DNA of 64,000 nucleotides from an uncultured Muribaculaceae bacterium (GTDB taxonomy: Bacteria > Bacteroidota > Bacteroidia > Bacteroidales > Muribaculaceae). Shown in pieces: positions 38,092-46,890 of this stretch; the first letter of the stretch is position 1, and every line of letters begins with the position of its first letter. The notes under the pieces were generated by a model. That model was given only the letters and a program-made list of their open reading frames with translations, was not told the origin of the DNA and made no database searches. The DNA is taken from positions 62,001 to 126,000 of the forward strand of contig CANQZG010000006.1 of assembly GCA_947628305.1 (NCBI GenBank), given 5' to 3'. The position numbers were made by a program, and so were the translations under genes.

Positions 38092-39416
38092 AGCGATTGT
38101 TACTGATGTTGCTGCCAATGGCGGCCATGGCGTCAGATGATGTGTCGCAATGGGTCGAGCGAGATTCAACGGTTGCGATAGCTAATCGTATAGACCGTGA
38201 TTTCTCGTTGACACTCGATGAGGGGATAAGGGAGATAAAGAGTCTTTATCCAACGTTGGGCGACAATAATATCAAGAGTTATATTGACTCCGGATATGTG
38301 GAACTGCGCGATGGTCAAGGTGGCATGCGTATGTATCGGAAATCGCCGAAGAATCTTCGGCTGATATGTCGCTCGATGCGTCAGGCCGATGGTTGGAACG
38401 GTCGTGGGTCGAAAGCGCGCGAATCACGTCTCGCGGTGGCTGACACCATAGTGTCATTATCTGATAAAGGAGACGGCACGCCGGTATACAGGCATCGTGT
38501 TACATTGCGTTTTTCACTTGAAGTGCCTTACAATGAGGCGCTAAAGGGTGACACGATTAGAACGTGGATGCCGTTCCCGATGACTACCGACCGACAGTCG
38601 GACGTGAGAATGCTTGATACGTCACACCGCGACTACATATTGTCCTCTCCCGACAACTCGGTTCATCGTACCGTCTACATGGAACAGCCTGTCATGACCG
38701 GGAGGGATGCGCGGTTCAGTTATACATTCAGTTATGATGTCGCCGGTCAATATTTCTCGCCTGAATATATCATCGCCAATCTGAAACCATACAATAAAGA
38801 CTCAAAACAATATAAGGAATATACGGCGACCGATGAACGGCATATCATCGCAATCCCGCTTGCACGCGAGATTGTCGGTGGGGAGACAAACCCTTTCAGG
38901 CAATCGGAACTTGTCTATGATTACATCGCGGGTAATATCCCGTGGGCCGGGGCACGCGAGTACAGTACGCTTGACTGTATTCCCCGATATGTGCTTGAAC
39001 ATGGATATGGCGACTGCGGGCAGGTGGCTTTACTGTATATCTCTATGATGCGTACCCTCGGTGTTCCCGCGAGGTGGGAGAGCGGATGGATGCTTCATCC
39101 GGGAGAAAAGAATTATCATGACTGGGCCGAGGTCTATTTTGAAGGAATAGGCTGGGTTCCTGTCGATGTGTCGTTCGGTCGTTATACAGCATCGGGAAAC
39201 ACTGATGTGCGCACTTTCTGTTCACACGGGCAGGACATATATCGGTTTGCGTCCAATTCGGGGGTCGGTGGAGAACTTTACCCACCAAAGAGATATGTTA
39301 GAAGCGAGACTGTGGATTTTCAGGCGGGAGAGGTTGAGACATCCCGTGGAAACTTGTTTTATCCGCTGTGGAACTCGCATCTTGAAATAATCAAAATAGA
39401 ACCTTTGGAAAAATGA
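38088..39416 (+). CDS. Exported transglutaminase-like protein
   Basis: A 442-residue protein with a short signal peptide (MKRLLLMLLPMAAMAS). The transglutaminase-core triad is intact: Cys in GYGDCGQVALLY (about 309), His in YHDWAEVYF (about 343), Asp in VPVDVS (about 356). The N-terminal half is beta-rich and unassigned. Bacterial members are mostly thiol peptidases or amidases rather than crosslinkers. It overlaps the NlpC/P60 gene by 4 bases and lies with the dipeptide epimerase, so the substrate is probably a murein-derived peptide; that is inference from context. Confidence 0.85.
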   Translation: MKRLLLMLLPMAAMASDDVSQWVERDSTVAIANRIDRDFSLTLDEGIREIKSLYPTLGDNNIKSYIDSGYVELRDGQGGMRMYRKSPKNLRLICRSMRQADGWNGRGSKARESRLAVADTIVSLSDKGDGTPVYRHRVTLRFSLEVPYNEALKGDTIRTWMPFPMTTDRQSDVRMLDTSHRDYILSSPDNSVHRTVYMEQPVMTGRDARFSYTFSYDVAGQYFSPEYIIANLKPYNKDSKQYKEYTATDERHIIAIPLAREIVGGETNPFRQSELVYDYIAGNIPWAGAREYSTLDCIPRYVLEHGYGDCGQVALLYISMMRTLGVPARWESGWMLHPGEKNYHDWAEVYFEGIGWVPVDVSFGRYTASGNTDVRTFCSHGQDIYRFASNSGVGGELYPPKRYVRSETVDFQAGEVETSRGNLFYPLWNSHLEIIKIEPLEK

Positions 39417-40576
39417 ACAGGATAGTTGCAACGTTACTTTTGTTTTTGATGTTTGTTCCTGTGGTGTCAGGGACGACTCCGTCCGAAATAATCGACAGTG
39501 TGCGTGGCAAGGTGGCCCCTGATTTGCGTCAGGCTGTGTTTGATGTCAGGGCGGTCGGGATATATCCCGCAATGGATATTGTCGGTACAGTGTCGGAGGA
39601 TTCTTTGAAAAGGGCCGTTATGAATGCTTTTGCCGGTTCAGGATACTGTAAGGTGCGTGACAATATCGCTGTCCTTGATAACATCGATTACTGGGGGTTG
39701 GTGAAAATTCCTGTGGCATCGTTGCGCACAGGGCCGGGACATGCCCGGGAAATGGCGACACAGGCGGTTATGGGGACACCTCTAAGGATATTGGAGGCGA
39801 CGGGGGAATGGTATCGCGTGCAGACACCTGACGGGTACATCGCCTATATCCCGTCATCATCGGTTGAGATTAGAGATAATGCCGGAATGAACACGTGGCG
39901 CAATCAGCCACGTCTCGTCGTTACCTCGCTGAAAGAGGCCGATGTGTGTTCGACCGAAAAATCGGTTTCGGGTCGGGACGGGATTGTCGCCCGTCTTGTG
40001 AACGGTTCTATAGTGAACGGTTCATTGAAAGGGAAAAGCAAGATGGTGGAGGTGACTCTTCCCGACGGTCGTTCAGGCTGGATTGACCGTAATGCCGTGT
40101 CATCTATCGATGGCTGGGCGGCACAGGCGTTTGATGTGGATAGAATACTTGATACCGCCTACTCGATGATGGGTGCGCCATACCTCTGGGGTGGGACATC
40201 GACCAAGGCTCCTGATTGTTCGGGCCTTGTGAAGGTGAGTTATTTTTCCAATGGCATAATATTGATGCGTGATGCCTCGCAACAGGCAAAGACCGGGAAA
40301 AACATGCCACCGGAAGACTGGCGTTCGCTGCGTGCGGGGGACTTGTTGTTTTTCGGAAATCCTGTCACAGGTCGTGTCACACATGTCGCGATTTATGACC
40401 GTGACGGCCGTTATATCCATTCATCGGGTCAGGTAAGGGTTAACAGCATCGACCCTGATAGTGAAATTTATCTTGGGAAGTCGTATAATCATCTGTCATC
40501 CACCCGTATTGACGGGCAAGAGGGGACAATGGGGATAACACGTGCGGCGGAACATCCGTGGTATTTTAATAAGTGA
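39413..40576 (+). CDS. SH3/NlpC-P60 endopeptidase
   Basis: A 387-residue exported peptidase: signal peptide (MNRIVATLLLFLMFVPVVSG), bacterial SH3 domains (about 100-155 and 180-235; VASLRTGPGHARE), and a C-terminal NlpC/P60 domain with Cys in APDCSGLVK (about 268), His in RVTHVAIYD (about 324) and a further His in YIHSSG. This layout is that of YkfC-type gamma-D-glutamyl-L-diamino-acid endopeptidases, which release L-Ala-D-Glu from muropeptides. The next gene, 9 bases on, encodes the epimerase that uses this dipeptide. Confidence 0.9.
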   Translation: MNRIVATLLLFLMFVPVVSGTTPSEIIDSVRGKVAPDLRQAVFDVRAVGIYPAMDIVGTVSEDSLKRAVMNAFAGSGYCKVRDNIAVLDNIDYWGLVKIPVASLRTGPGHAREMATQAVMGTPLRILEATGEWYRVQTPDGYIAYIPSSSVEIRDNAGMNTWRNQPRLVVTSLKEADVCSTEKSVSGRDGIVARLVNGSIVNGSLKGKSKMVEVTLPDGRSGWIDRNAVSSIDGWAAQAFDVDRILDTAYSMMGAPYLWGGTSTKAPDCSGLVKVSYFSNGIILMRDASQQAKTGKNMPPEDWRSLRAGDLLFFGNPVTGRVTHVAIYDRDGRYIHSSGQVRVNSIDPDSEIYLGKSYNHLSSTRIDGQEGTMGITRAAEHPWYFNK

Positions 40577-40585
40577 CATAATAAT

Positions 40586-41719
40586 ATGGACCGTAGAAAA
40601 TTTTTAGTCAGCGCGGGTCTCGGAACAATGGCCCTCGTTTCTCCTATATCTTTGTCGGCGGTTGGGATTGCGACACGTAAGACAGGGAAAACCGGTAGGC
40701 TGAACCTGCATTTTTCACCGTATGAACTGCAATTGCGTCATGCCTTCAATCTTGCAAAATACAGCCGTACGACGACTCCTGATGTCCAGGTGAGGATTGA
40801 ATTGGATGGAATCGTCGGCTACGGCGAGGCCTCTATGCCACCCTATCTGGGCGAAAGTGTCGAAAGTGTGACAAAGTTCCTGTCATCACTCGATTTGTCA
40901 CAGTTCAGCGACCCTTTCCGTATCGAGGATATTCATGAATACATGGAGAGTGTCGCCCCTGACAATCGTGCGGCGAAAGCATCGGTTGACATTGCCCTGC
41001 ATGACCTTGTCGGTAAAATCATGGGTCAGCCGTGGTACAAGATATGGGGGTTGAACCCTGACCTCGCCCCCGATACCTCGTTTACTATAGGTATTGACAA
41101 GGCCGATGTCGTGAGGAAGAAAGTTGACGAGGCCGCCCCTTATAACGTCCTGAAAGTGAAGATGGGACTTGATAATGACAAGGAGTTGGTTGAGATTATA
41201 CGTTCAAAGACCGACCGTCCGATATGTGTGGACGCCAACCAGGGCTGGGATGACAAGGAACGTGCGCTCGAGATGTGTCATTGGCTCGCCGAGCGCAACT
41301 GCCTGTTTGTCGAGCAACCCATGCCTAAGGAAAAAATCGATGAGACGGCATGGCTGCGCGAGCGTTCACCGCTGCCGATTGTGGCTGACGAGTTTTTCCA
41401 GCGTCTGCCCGATGTGAAGCGCGCCCACGGGGCATACGATGCAATCAATATCAAACTGATGAAAAGCACAGGGATGCACGAGGCCTACAAGATGGTCGCC
41501 GCCGCACGTGCCTTGGGTATGAAAGTGATGCTCGGATGCATGACCGAGACATCGTGTGGTATATCGGCGGCCGCGCAGCTCGCCCCTATGGTGGATTGGG
41601 CCGACCTTGATGGCAATCTGTTGATTGCCAATGATATATTTGACGGCGCGAAGATAGTGAACGGTAAGGTGTCAGTGCCTATCGACCGTCCCGGAATCGG
41701 AGCTGTTCCCCTTGTGTAA
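40586..41719 (+). CDS. L-Ala-D/L-Glu (dipeptide) epimerase
   Basis: Enolase-superfamily enzyme of 377 residues that epimerises L-Ala-D-Glu to L-Ala-L-Glu so the dipeptide can be broken down. Catalytic set: KVKMG (Lys pair near 190), VDANQGW (metal Asp), VEQP (metal Glu), ADEFF (metal Asp) and IKLMKSTG (Lys). The N-terminus MDRRKFLVSAGLGTMALVSPISLSA looks like a twin-arginine export signal, so the enzyme may act in the periplasm, unlike cytoplasmic YkfB/YcjG. Last gene of the unit; a fold-back repeat begins 68 bases later. Confidence 0.88.
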   Translation: MDRRKFLVSAGLGTMALVSPISLSAVGIATRKTGKTGRLNLHFSPYELQLRHAFNLAKYSRTTTPDVQVRIELDGIVGYGEASMPPYLGESVESVTKFLSSLDLSQFSDPFRIEDIHEYMESVAPDNRAAKASVDIALHDLVGKIMGQPWYKIWGLNPDLAPDTSFTIGIDKADVVRKKVDEAAPYNVLKVKMGLDNDKELVEIIRSKTDRPICVDANQGWDDKERALEMCHWLAERNCLFVEQPMPKEKIDETAWLRERSPLPIVADEFFQRLPDVKRAHGAYDAINIKLMKSTGMHEAYKMVAAARALGMKVMLGCMTETSCGISAAAQLAPMVDWADLDGNLLIANDIFDGAKIVNGKVSVPIDRPGIGAVPLV

Positions 41720-41786
41720 CGTGACATATCGGTCATGTGATTTGAACTTTAGACAGGTTCAAATGTTAGACGAATAGAGAATATAT

Positions 41787-42066
41787 TTAGAGATTGTTTA
41801 AAATTTTCTCATCGGAATTTTTAAGAGCTATTTCGGAGGGAATTTTAAAGGACGAGCGAGGATAATATCGAGATATTTGACGAGCGAGAACTTGAAAATT
41901 GACCCGAAAGAGCCTTGACAATCTCACAAAAGTAAAAGACGGTGTTTTACGCGCTTTCCGTCCTTTGATTCGGTCATGATGCCCGCATCACTCCCTCGTC
42001 AGCATGACGGGAATCATCGTAAAACACCTATAAAAATTCAATGATAAAAATTTAAACAATCTCTTA
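41787..42066. repeat. Fold-back (MITE-like) element 2 with paired hairpins
   Basis: Terminal inverted repeats share AGAGATTGTTTAAA (41787-41807 and 42046-42066 in reverse). Inside: a minus-oriented hairpin, 41831-41909, with outer TTTCGG/CCGAAA, AATTTT/AAAATT and core AATATC-GA-GATATT (41864-41877), and a plus-oriented hairpin, 41941-42028, with an 11-bp outer stem GGTGTTTTACG and core TGATGC-CC-GCATCA (41977-41990). Same order, orientation and core flanks as 19804-20130. No coding potential seen between the epimerase and rubredoxin genes. Confidence 0.8.
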
Positions 42067-42086
42067 TTTGTTAAATGACTGAAGAT

Positions 42087-42248
42087 ATGAAAAAGTATGT
42101 ATGTGATGTATGCGGGTACATATATGACCCCGCTGTAGGTGACCCTGAAAGTGGAATTGCACCGGGAACGGCATTTGAAGACTTGCCTGACGATTGGGAA
42201 TGCCCGCTTTGCGGCGTGGGAAAAGACCAGTTCAGTCCGGTCGAATGA
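42087..42248 (+). CDS. Rubredoxin
   Basis: One-iron electron carrier of 53 residues, too short for many gene finders. The two metal knuckles are complete: [10 protein letters not shown] near the N-terminus and [11 protein letters not shown] near the C-terminus, with [18 protein letters not shown] between. The ATG at [10 protein letters not shown] fits the family; another ATG 12 bases upstream (MTED...) is possible. It supports oxygen or peroxide defence in anaerobes. The start lies 21 bases after the fold-back element, whose right end must therefore contain or adjoin its promoter. Confidence 0.95.
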   Translation: MKKYVCDVCGYIYDPAVGDPESGIAPGTAFEDLPDDWECPLCGVGKDQFSPVE

Positions 42249-42283
42249 ATTGAAATAAAAAAAGCAAACATAACATTTAAATC

Positions 42284-42310
42284 GTAGGGACACGTCATTG
42301 GCGTGTCCCT
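42284..42310 (+). terminator. Hairpin after rubredoxin, REP-like
   Basis: GGGACACG / CGTGTCCC (8-bp arms, 7-base loop) followed by TTGTTTAT, suitable as a terminator. Its left flank, CGTAGGGAC, and overall form match the first module of the palindrome-mosaic repeats at 11002 and 12316, so it may be a solo copy of that module. Confidence 0.6.
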
Positions 42311-42402
42311 TGTTTATATGATAATTAAAATTATGTTAGGGGAATAGGGATTACGGGAGTTTTTTGCTAAATTTGCAAAAATTTTAGAAACTGTATCCCG
42401 AA

Positions 42403-45400
42403 ATGAGCAGAAAATTCACAGAATATAAGCACCTTAACCTCTCGGAAATAAACAAGGAGGTGCTTGCCGGATGGAATGAGAATCATCTGTTTGAACAGAC
42501 AATGAAAGAGCGTGAGGGGTGTCCCTCGTTTGTTTTCTTTGAAGGGCCGCCTTCGGCAAATGGAATGCCAGGCATCCATCATGTGATGGCACGCACTATC
42601 AAGGATATTTTCTGCCGGTACAAGACAATGAAAGGGTTTCATGTCAAGCGTAAGGCCGGATGGGATACCCATGGTCTGCCCGTGGAACTCGGTGTCGAGA
42701 AATCATTGGGGATAACCAAAGAAGACATCGGGAAAAAAATCTCGGTGGACGATTATAATGCGGCATGCCGCCATGAGGTGATGAAGTACACCAAGGAATG
42801 GGAGACCCTCACTAACTCGATGGGATACTGGGTTGACATGGAGAACCCCTACATCACCTACGATAACCGTTATATCGAGACGGTGTGGTGGCTGTTGGCG
42901 CAACTGTACAAGAAAGGTTACCTTTACAAGGGATATACGATTCAACCTTACTCACCTGCGGCCGGTACAGGGTTGAGCACCCACGAATTGAACCAACCGG
43001 GATGCTATCGTGATGTAAAGGACACGACATGTGTGGCCGAATTTGAAATGATTGACCCCAAGGATGAGATGAAAGGCTGGGGTACGCCGTTCTTTCTAGC
43101 ATGGACTACCACCCCTTGGACTTTACCTTCCAATACCGCTCTTGCTGTCGGCCCGAATATACAATATAATGTGGTGCGCACATACAATCAGTATTCAGGA
43201 AACCCTGTCACGGTTGTATGTGCCGTGGATTTGATGGGTTCACTGTTCAACCCCAAAGGCAAGGATATGCCTTTGGACGACTATAAAAAGGGTGACAAAG
43301 TCATTCCTTATCAGGTTGTGGCGACTTTCAAAGGTGATGAACTTGTGGGAATGCGCTACAAGCAGCTTTTCCCATGGGTGAATCCCGGTGAGGGTGCGTT
43401 CCGTGTGATTCCGGGCGATTATGTGACCACCGAGGACGGGACGGGTATCGTGCACATCGCCGGTACGTTCGGTGCTGATGACCTCCGTGTGTCGAAACAG
43501 AGCGGTGTCCCACCGTTGCATCTTATTGACAAAGACGGGAATATACGTCCCATGGTCGATATGACAGGGCGTTTCTACGTTCTTGATGACCTTGACCCTG
43601 AATTTGTTAGGAATAATGTGGATATCGAGGCCTATGGTCAATGGGAGGGTCGGTATGTCAAGAATGCGTTTGACAAGGATGCCGATGAATCGACCGAGAC
43701 ACTTGATGTCGCCCTGTGCATGGATTTGAAACTTAAGGACCGTGTGTTCAAGATTGAGAAACATGTCCACAGTTACCCGCATTGCTGGCGCACAGACAAG
43801 CCGGTGCTGTATTATCCGCTTGACAGTTGGTTCATTAAGACCACTGCTGCGCGTGACCGTCTCGTCGAGTTGAACCGTTCGATTCAGTGGAAACCCGCAT
43901 CGACCGGGACAGGACGCTTCGGAAAATGGCTTGAGAATCTTCAGGACTGGAATCTGTCACGTAGCCGTTACTGGGGCACACCGCTCCCGATATGGCGCAC
44001 AGAGGACGGTGCTGAAGAAACGTGTATAGACAGTGTCGAGACCCTGTATAACGAAATTGAGAAATCGGTGGCTGCCGGGGTTATGGAATCCAACCCTTAC
44101 AAGGAGCGCGGATTTGTTCCAGGGGATTATTCCAAAGATAATTATGAAAAGATAGACCTCCATCGTCCTTACGTCGATGATATTGTGCTCGTCTCTGAAT
44201 CGGGTAAGCCGATGTATCGGGAGACCGACCTGATAGACGTATGGTTCGACAGCGGTTCGATGCCATACGCCCAGATTCACTACCCGTTTGAGAACAAGGA
44301 GGCGTTTGACAACGGAGAACTTTATCCCGCCGATTTTATCGCCGAGGGTGTTGACCAGACTCGCGGATGGTTCTTCACACTGCATGCAATCGCGGGCATG
44401 GTGTTTGACTCGGTCGCCTACAAGGCAGTTATTTCCAACGGTCTTGTCCTCGACAAGGACGGTAACAAGATGTCCAAGCGCCTTGGCAATGCGGTCAACC
44501 CGTTTGAGACAATCGAGAAATATGGTTCTGACCCCGTGCGTTGGTACATGATTGCCAATTCCTCTCCATGGGAGAACCTGAAGTTTGACGCCGACGGTGT
44601 CGCCGAGACTTCGCGCAAGTTATTTGCAACGTTATATAATACCTATTCGTTCTTTGTCCTGTATGCCAACGTTGATGGCTTTGACAATACACTGCCACAG
44701 GTTCCCGTTGAACGTCGTCCCGAGATTGACCGTTGGATACTGTCGTTGCTCAATTCGCTTGTGAAGGAGGTTGACAGTGACTTGAACGACTATGAACCCA
44801 CAAAGGCAGCACGTGCAATCAGCGAATTTGTCGGTGACAATCTATCCAACTGGTATGTACGCCTGAACCGTAAACGTTTCTGGGGCGGGGAGATGACCGA
44901 GGATAAGATATCGGCGTTCCAGACGCTCTATACATGTCTCGAGACTGTCGCACGCCTCATGGCTCCTGTCGCTCCGTTCTTTGCCGACAGACTGTATCTT
45001 GACCTTACCGCGCCGTCGGGAGCGGGTGCGTCATCGGTTCATCTAGCTGATTTCCCTGTCGCTGACGATGGTATGATAGACAAGGACCTTGAGGAGCGTA
45101 TGCACTTGGCGCAGCTGATAACGTCAATGGTGCTTTCATTGCGTCGTAAGGTGAATATAAAGGTTCGACAGCCGTTATCCACCCTCATGATTCCTGTCGT
45201 TGACGAAAAACAGCGTCATGCGGTGGAATTGGTCAAAGACCTTGTTTTAGGTGAGGTGAATGTCAAGGAATTGAAATTTGTAGGAGCGGAGGACGGAGTT
45301 CTTGTCAAACGTGTCAAGCCTGATTTCAAGAAACTTGGGCCGAAGTTTGGAAAGGCCATGAAACAGGCGGCCGAGATTATAAAGAGTCTGTCGCAGCATG

Positions 45401-45834
45401 ATATTGCGGAGCTTGAAAAGAACGGTTCATTAGAGATAACCGTCAATGACAGTAAGGCGGTGATAGAACTTGCCGATGTCGAGGTCATCTCTGAAGATAT
45501 TCCCGGATGGCTTGTCGCCAATGAAGGAAATGTCACTATAGCCCTTGATGTGACCGTCAACGATGAATTGCGTCGTGAAGGCATCGCACGTGACATAGTG
45601 AATCGCATTCAAAACATACGCAAGGAGCGTGACTACAATATAACCGACCGCATCGCCCTTACATTCTCGCCGGATGGAGACTCGCGTGATGCCATAGAGG
45701 ACTTTGCCGATTATATATCACGGCAGGTGTTGGCGGGTTCGCTTGTTTTTGCACCGCTCGGCGAGGGTGAGGAAGGTGTGGAGACTCTTTCTCTGGATGA
45801 TGTGAACGTTAAGGTGAAAATTGTGTTATTATAG
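42403..45834 (+). CDS. ileS: Isoleucyl-tRNA synthetase
   Basis: Class I synthetase of 1143 residues. The HIGH-type motif is in PPSANGMPGIHHVMART (about 47-62), the editing CP1 domain runs about 190-400 (FFLAWTTTPWTLPSNTALAV), the KMSKS motif is KMSKRLGN (about 690), and the anticodon-binding and C-terminal domains follow. Length and the GIHH form match the long Bacteroidetes/eukaryote-like IleS type, a type that includes mupirocin-resistant enzymes; resistance is not shown here. A TAAATTTG -7 box lies 28 bases upstream. The dksA-like and lspA genes follow. Confidence 0.97.
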   Translation: MSRKFTEYKHLNLSEINKEVLAGWNENHLFEQTMKEREGCPSFVFFEGPPSANGMPGIHHVMARTIKDIFCRYKTMKGFHVKRKAGWDTHGLPVELGVEKSLGITKEDIGKKISVDDYNAACRHEVMKYTKEWETLTNSMGYWVDMENPYITYDNRYIETVWWLLAQLYKKGYLYKGYTIQPYSPAAGTGLSTHELNQPGCYRDVKDTTCVAEFEMIDPKDEMKGWGTPFFLAWTTTPWTLPSNTALAVGPNIQYNVVRTYNQYSGNPVTVVCAVDLMGSLFNPKGKDMPLDDYKKGDKVIPYQVVATFKGDELVGMRYKQLFPWVNPGEGAFRVIPGDYVTTEDGTGIVHIAGTFGADDLRVSKQSGVPPLHLIDKDGNIRPMVDMTGRFYVLDDLDPEFVRNNVDIEAYGQWEGRYVKNAFDKDADESTETLDVALCMDLKLKDRVFKIEKHVHSYPHCWRTDKPVLYYPLDSWFIKTTAARDRLVELNRSIQWKPASTGTGRFGKWLENLQDWNLSRSRYWGTPLPIWRTEDGAEETCIDSVETLYNEIEKSVAAGVMESNPYKERGFVPGDYSKDNYEKIDLHRPYVDDIVLVSESGKPMYRETDLIDVWFDSGSMPYAQIHYPFENKEAFDNGELYPADFIAEGVDQTRGWFFTLHAIAGMVFDSVAYKAVISNGLVLDKDGNKMSKRLGNAVNPFETIEKYGSDPVRWYMIANSSPWENLKFDADGVAETSRKLFATLYNTYSFFVLYANVDGFDNTLPQVPVERRPEIDRWILSLLNSLVKEVDSDLNDYEPTKAARAISEFVGDNLSNWYVRLNRKRFWGGEMTEDKISAFQTLYTCLETVARLMAPVAPFFADRLYLDLTAPSGAGASSVHLADFPVADDGMIDKDLEERMHLAQLITSMVLSLRRKVNIKVRQPLSTLMIPVVDEKQRHAVELVKDLVLGEVNVKELKFVGAEDGVLVKRVKPDFKKLGPKFGKAMKQAAEIIKSLSQHDIAELEKNGSLEITVNDSKAVIELADVEVISEDIPGWLVANEGNVTIALDVTVNDELRREGIARDIVNRIQNIRKERDYNITDRIALTFSPDGDSRDAIEDFADYISRQVLAGSLVFAPLGEGEEGVETLSLDDVNVKVKIVLL

Positions 45835-45868
45835 TTAAAAATAACATTCACCACAAAAAGATTCAACT

Positions 45869-46255
45869 ATGTCAGACAAGAAGACACGATATTCCGACGA
45901 GGAATTGCAGGAGTTCAAGGAATTGATTCTCGCAAAACTGGAAAAGGCACAAAGGGATTATGAATTGCTTCGTGCCAATATAACTAATACCGACGGCAAT
46001 GACATCGCCGATACTTCACCTACGTTTAAGGTGCTGGAGGAGGGTGCGAGTACACTTAGTAAGGAGGAGGCCGGACAGCTTGCCCAGCGTCAGATGAAGT
46101 TCATCCAACATCTACAGGCGGCATTGGTGCGTATAGAGAACAAGACTTACGGAATCTGTCGCGAGACCGGGGAGCTTATTCCCAAGGAACGTCTCCGTGC
46201 GGTGCCTCATGCTACGCTTAGCATCGCATCCAAGAATAACCAGAACAAACAATGA
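45869..46255 (+). CDS. DksA/TraR-family protein with a degenerate zinc finger
   Basis: A 128-residue protein with a long N-terminal helical part and the C-terminal DksA/TraR signature YGICRETGELIPKERLRAVPHATL. Classical members have four zinc cysteines; only one is left here, as in the usual Bacteroidetes form. DksA-type proteins bind the RNA polymerase secondary channel and act with ppGpp; whether this form does so is inference. It ends in an ATGA overlap with lspA. Confidence 0.9.
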   Translation: MSDKKTRYSDEELQEFKELILAKLEKAQRDYELLRANITNTDGNDIADTSPTFKVLEEGASTLSKEEAGQLAQRQMKFIQHLQAALVRIENKTYGICRETGELIPKERLRAVPHATLSIASKNNQNKQ

Positions 46256-46890
46256 GGCTGTCACGCGGCGCATGGGCGCTTATCATAATATTGGGTGTAA
46301 TCATCCTTGACCAGGCGTTGAAGATATGGGTCAAGACCCATTTCTATCTCGGTGAGGATGTCCCTGTCACATCGTGGTTCCAGTTACATTTTATCGAGAA
46401 TAACGGTATGGCGTTCGGCATAGAGCTTGGCAGTAAGTTGTTTCTGACGCTGTTCAGGATTGTTGCCGTGGGATTGTTGTCCTATTATATTGTCAAGATA
46501 TGCAAGAGTGACCTGATTCCTGTGGGATATATAGTATGTGTGGCCTTGATAACCGCCGGGGCGGCGGGAAATATTTTCGACTGCATGTTCTATGGACTGA
46601 TATTTAATAACCCTATGCCTCCTGAAGTCGCCGTAATGTTTCCTGACGGGGGTGGATATGCGTCGCTTTTCCATGGGCGTGTCGTCGATATGCTGTATTT
46701 CCCGTTGTTCAGTTTTGACTGGCCAGAGTGGGTCCCGTTTGTCGGCGGGGAGAATTTCCTGTTTTTCCAGCCTGTGTTCAATATCGCTGATGCAGCGATA
46801 ACTGTGGGCATGATACTTCTGATAATTTTTTATAACAAGTATCTCGGCGTATCGTTGGATTCCGAAAAGGAAAAATCGGCAGAGGAATGA
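46252..46890 (+). CDS. lspA: Lipoprotein signal peptidase (signal peptidase II)
   Basis: Inner-membrane aspartyl protease that cleaves lipoprotein signal peptides after lipidation. It has 212 residues with four membrane helices. Family patches: FIENNGMAFG, ITAGAAGNIFDCMFYG (first catalytic Asp) and PVFNIADAAITVG (second catalytic Asp). It is longer than E. coli LspA because of an insert between the two Asp motifs, common in Bacteroidetes. It overlaps the genes on both sides by 4 bases; the downstream gene encodes a lipoprotein, a likely substrate. Confidence 0.95.
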   Translation: MRLSRGAWALIIILGVIILDQALKIWVKTHFYLGEDVPVTSWFQLHFIENNGMAFGIELGSKLFLTLFRIVAVGLLSYYIVKICKSDLIPVGYIVCVALITAGAAGNIFDCMFYGLIFNNPMPPEVAVMFPDGGGYASLFHGRVVDMLYFPLFSFDWPEWVPFVGGENFLFFQPVFNIADAAITVGMILLIIFYNKYLGVSLDSEKEKSAEE

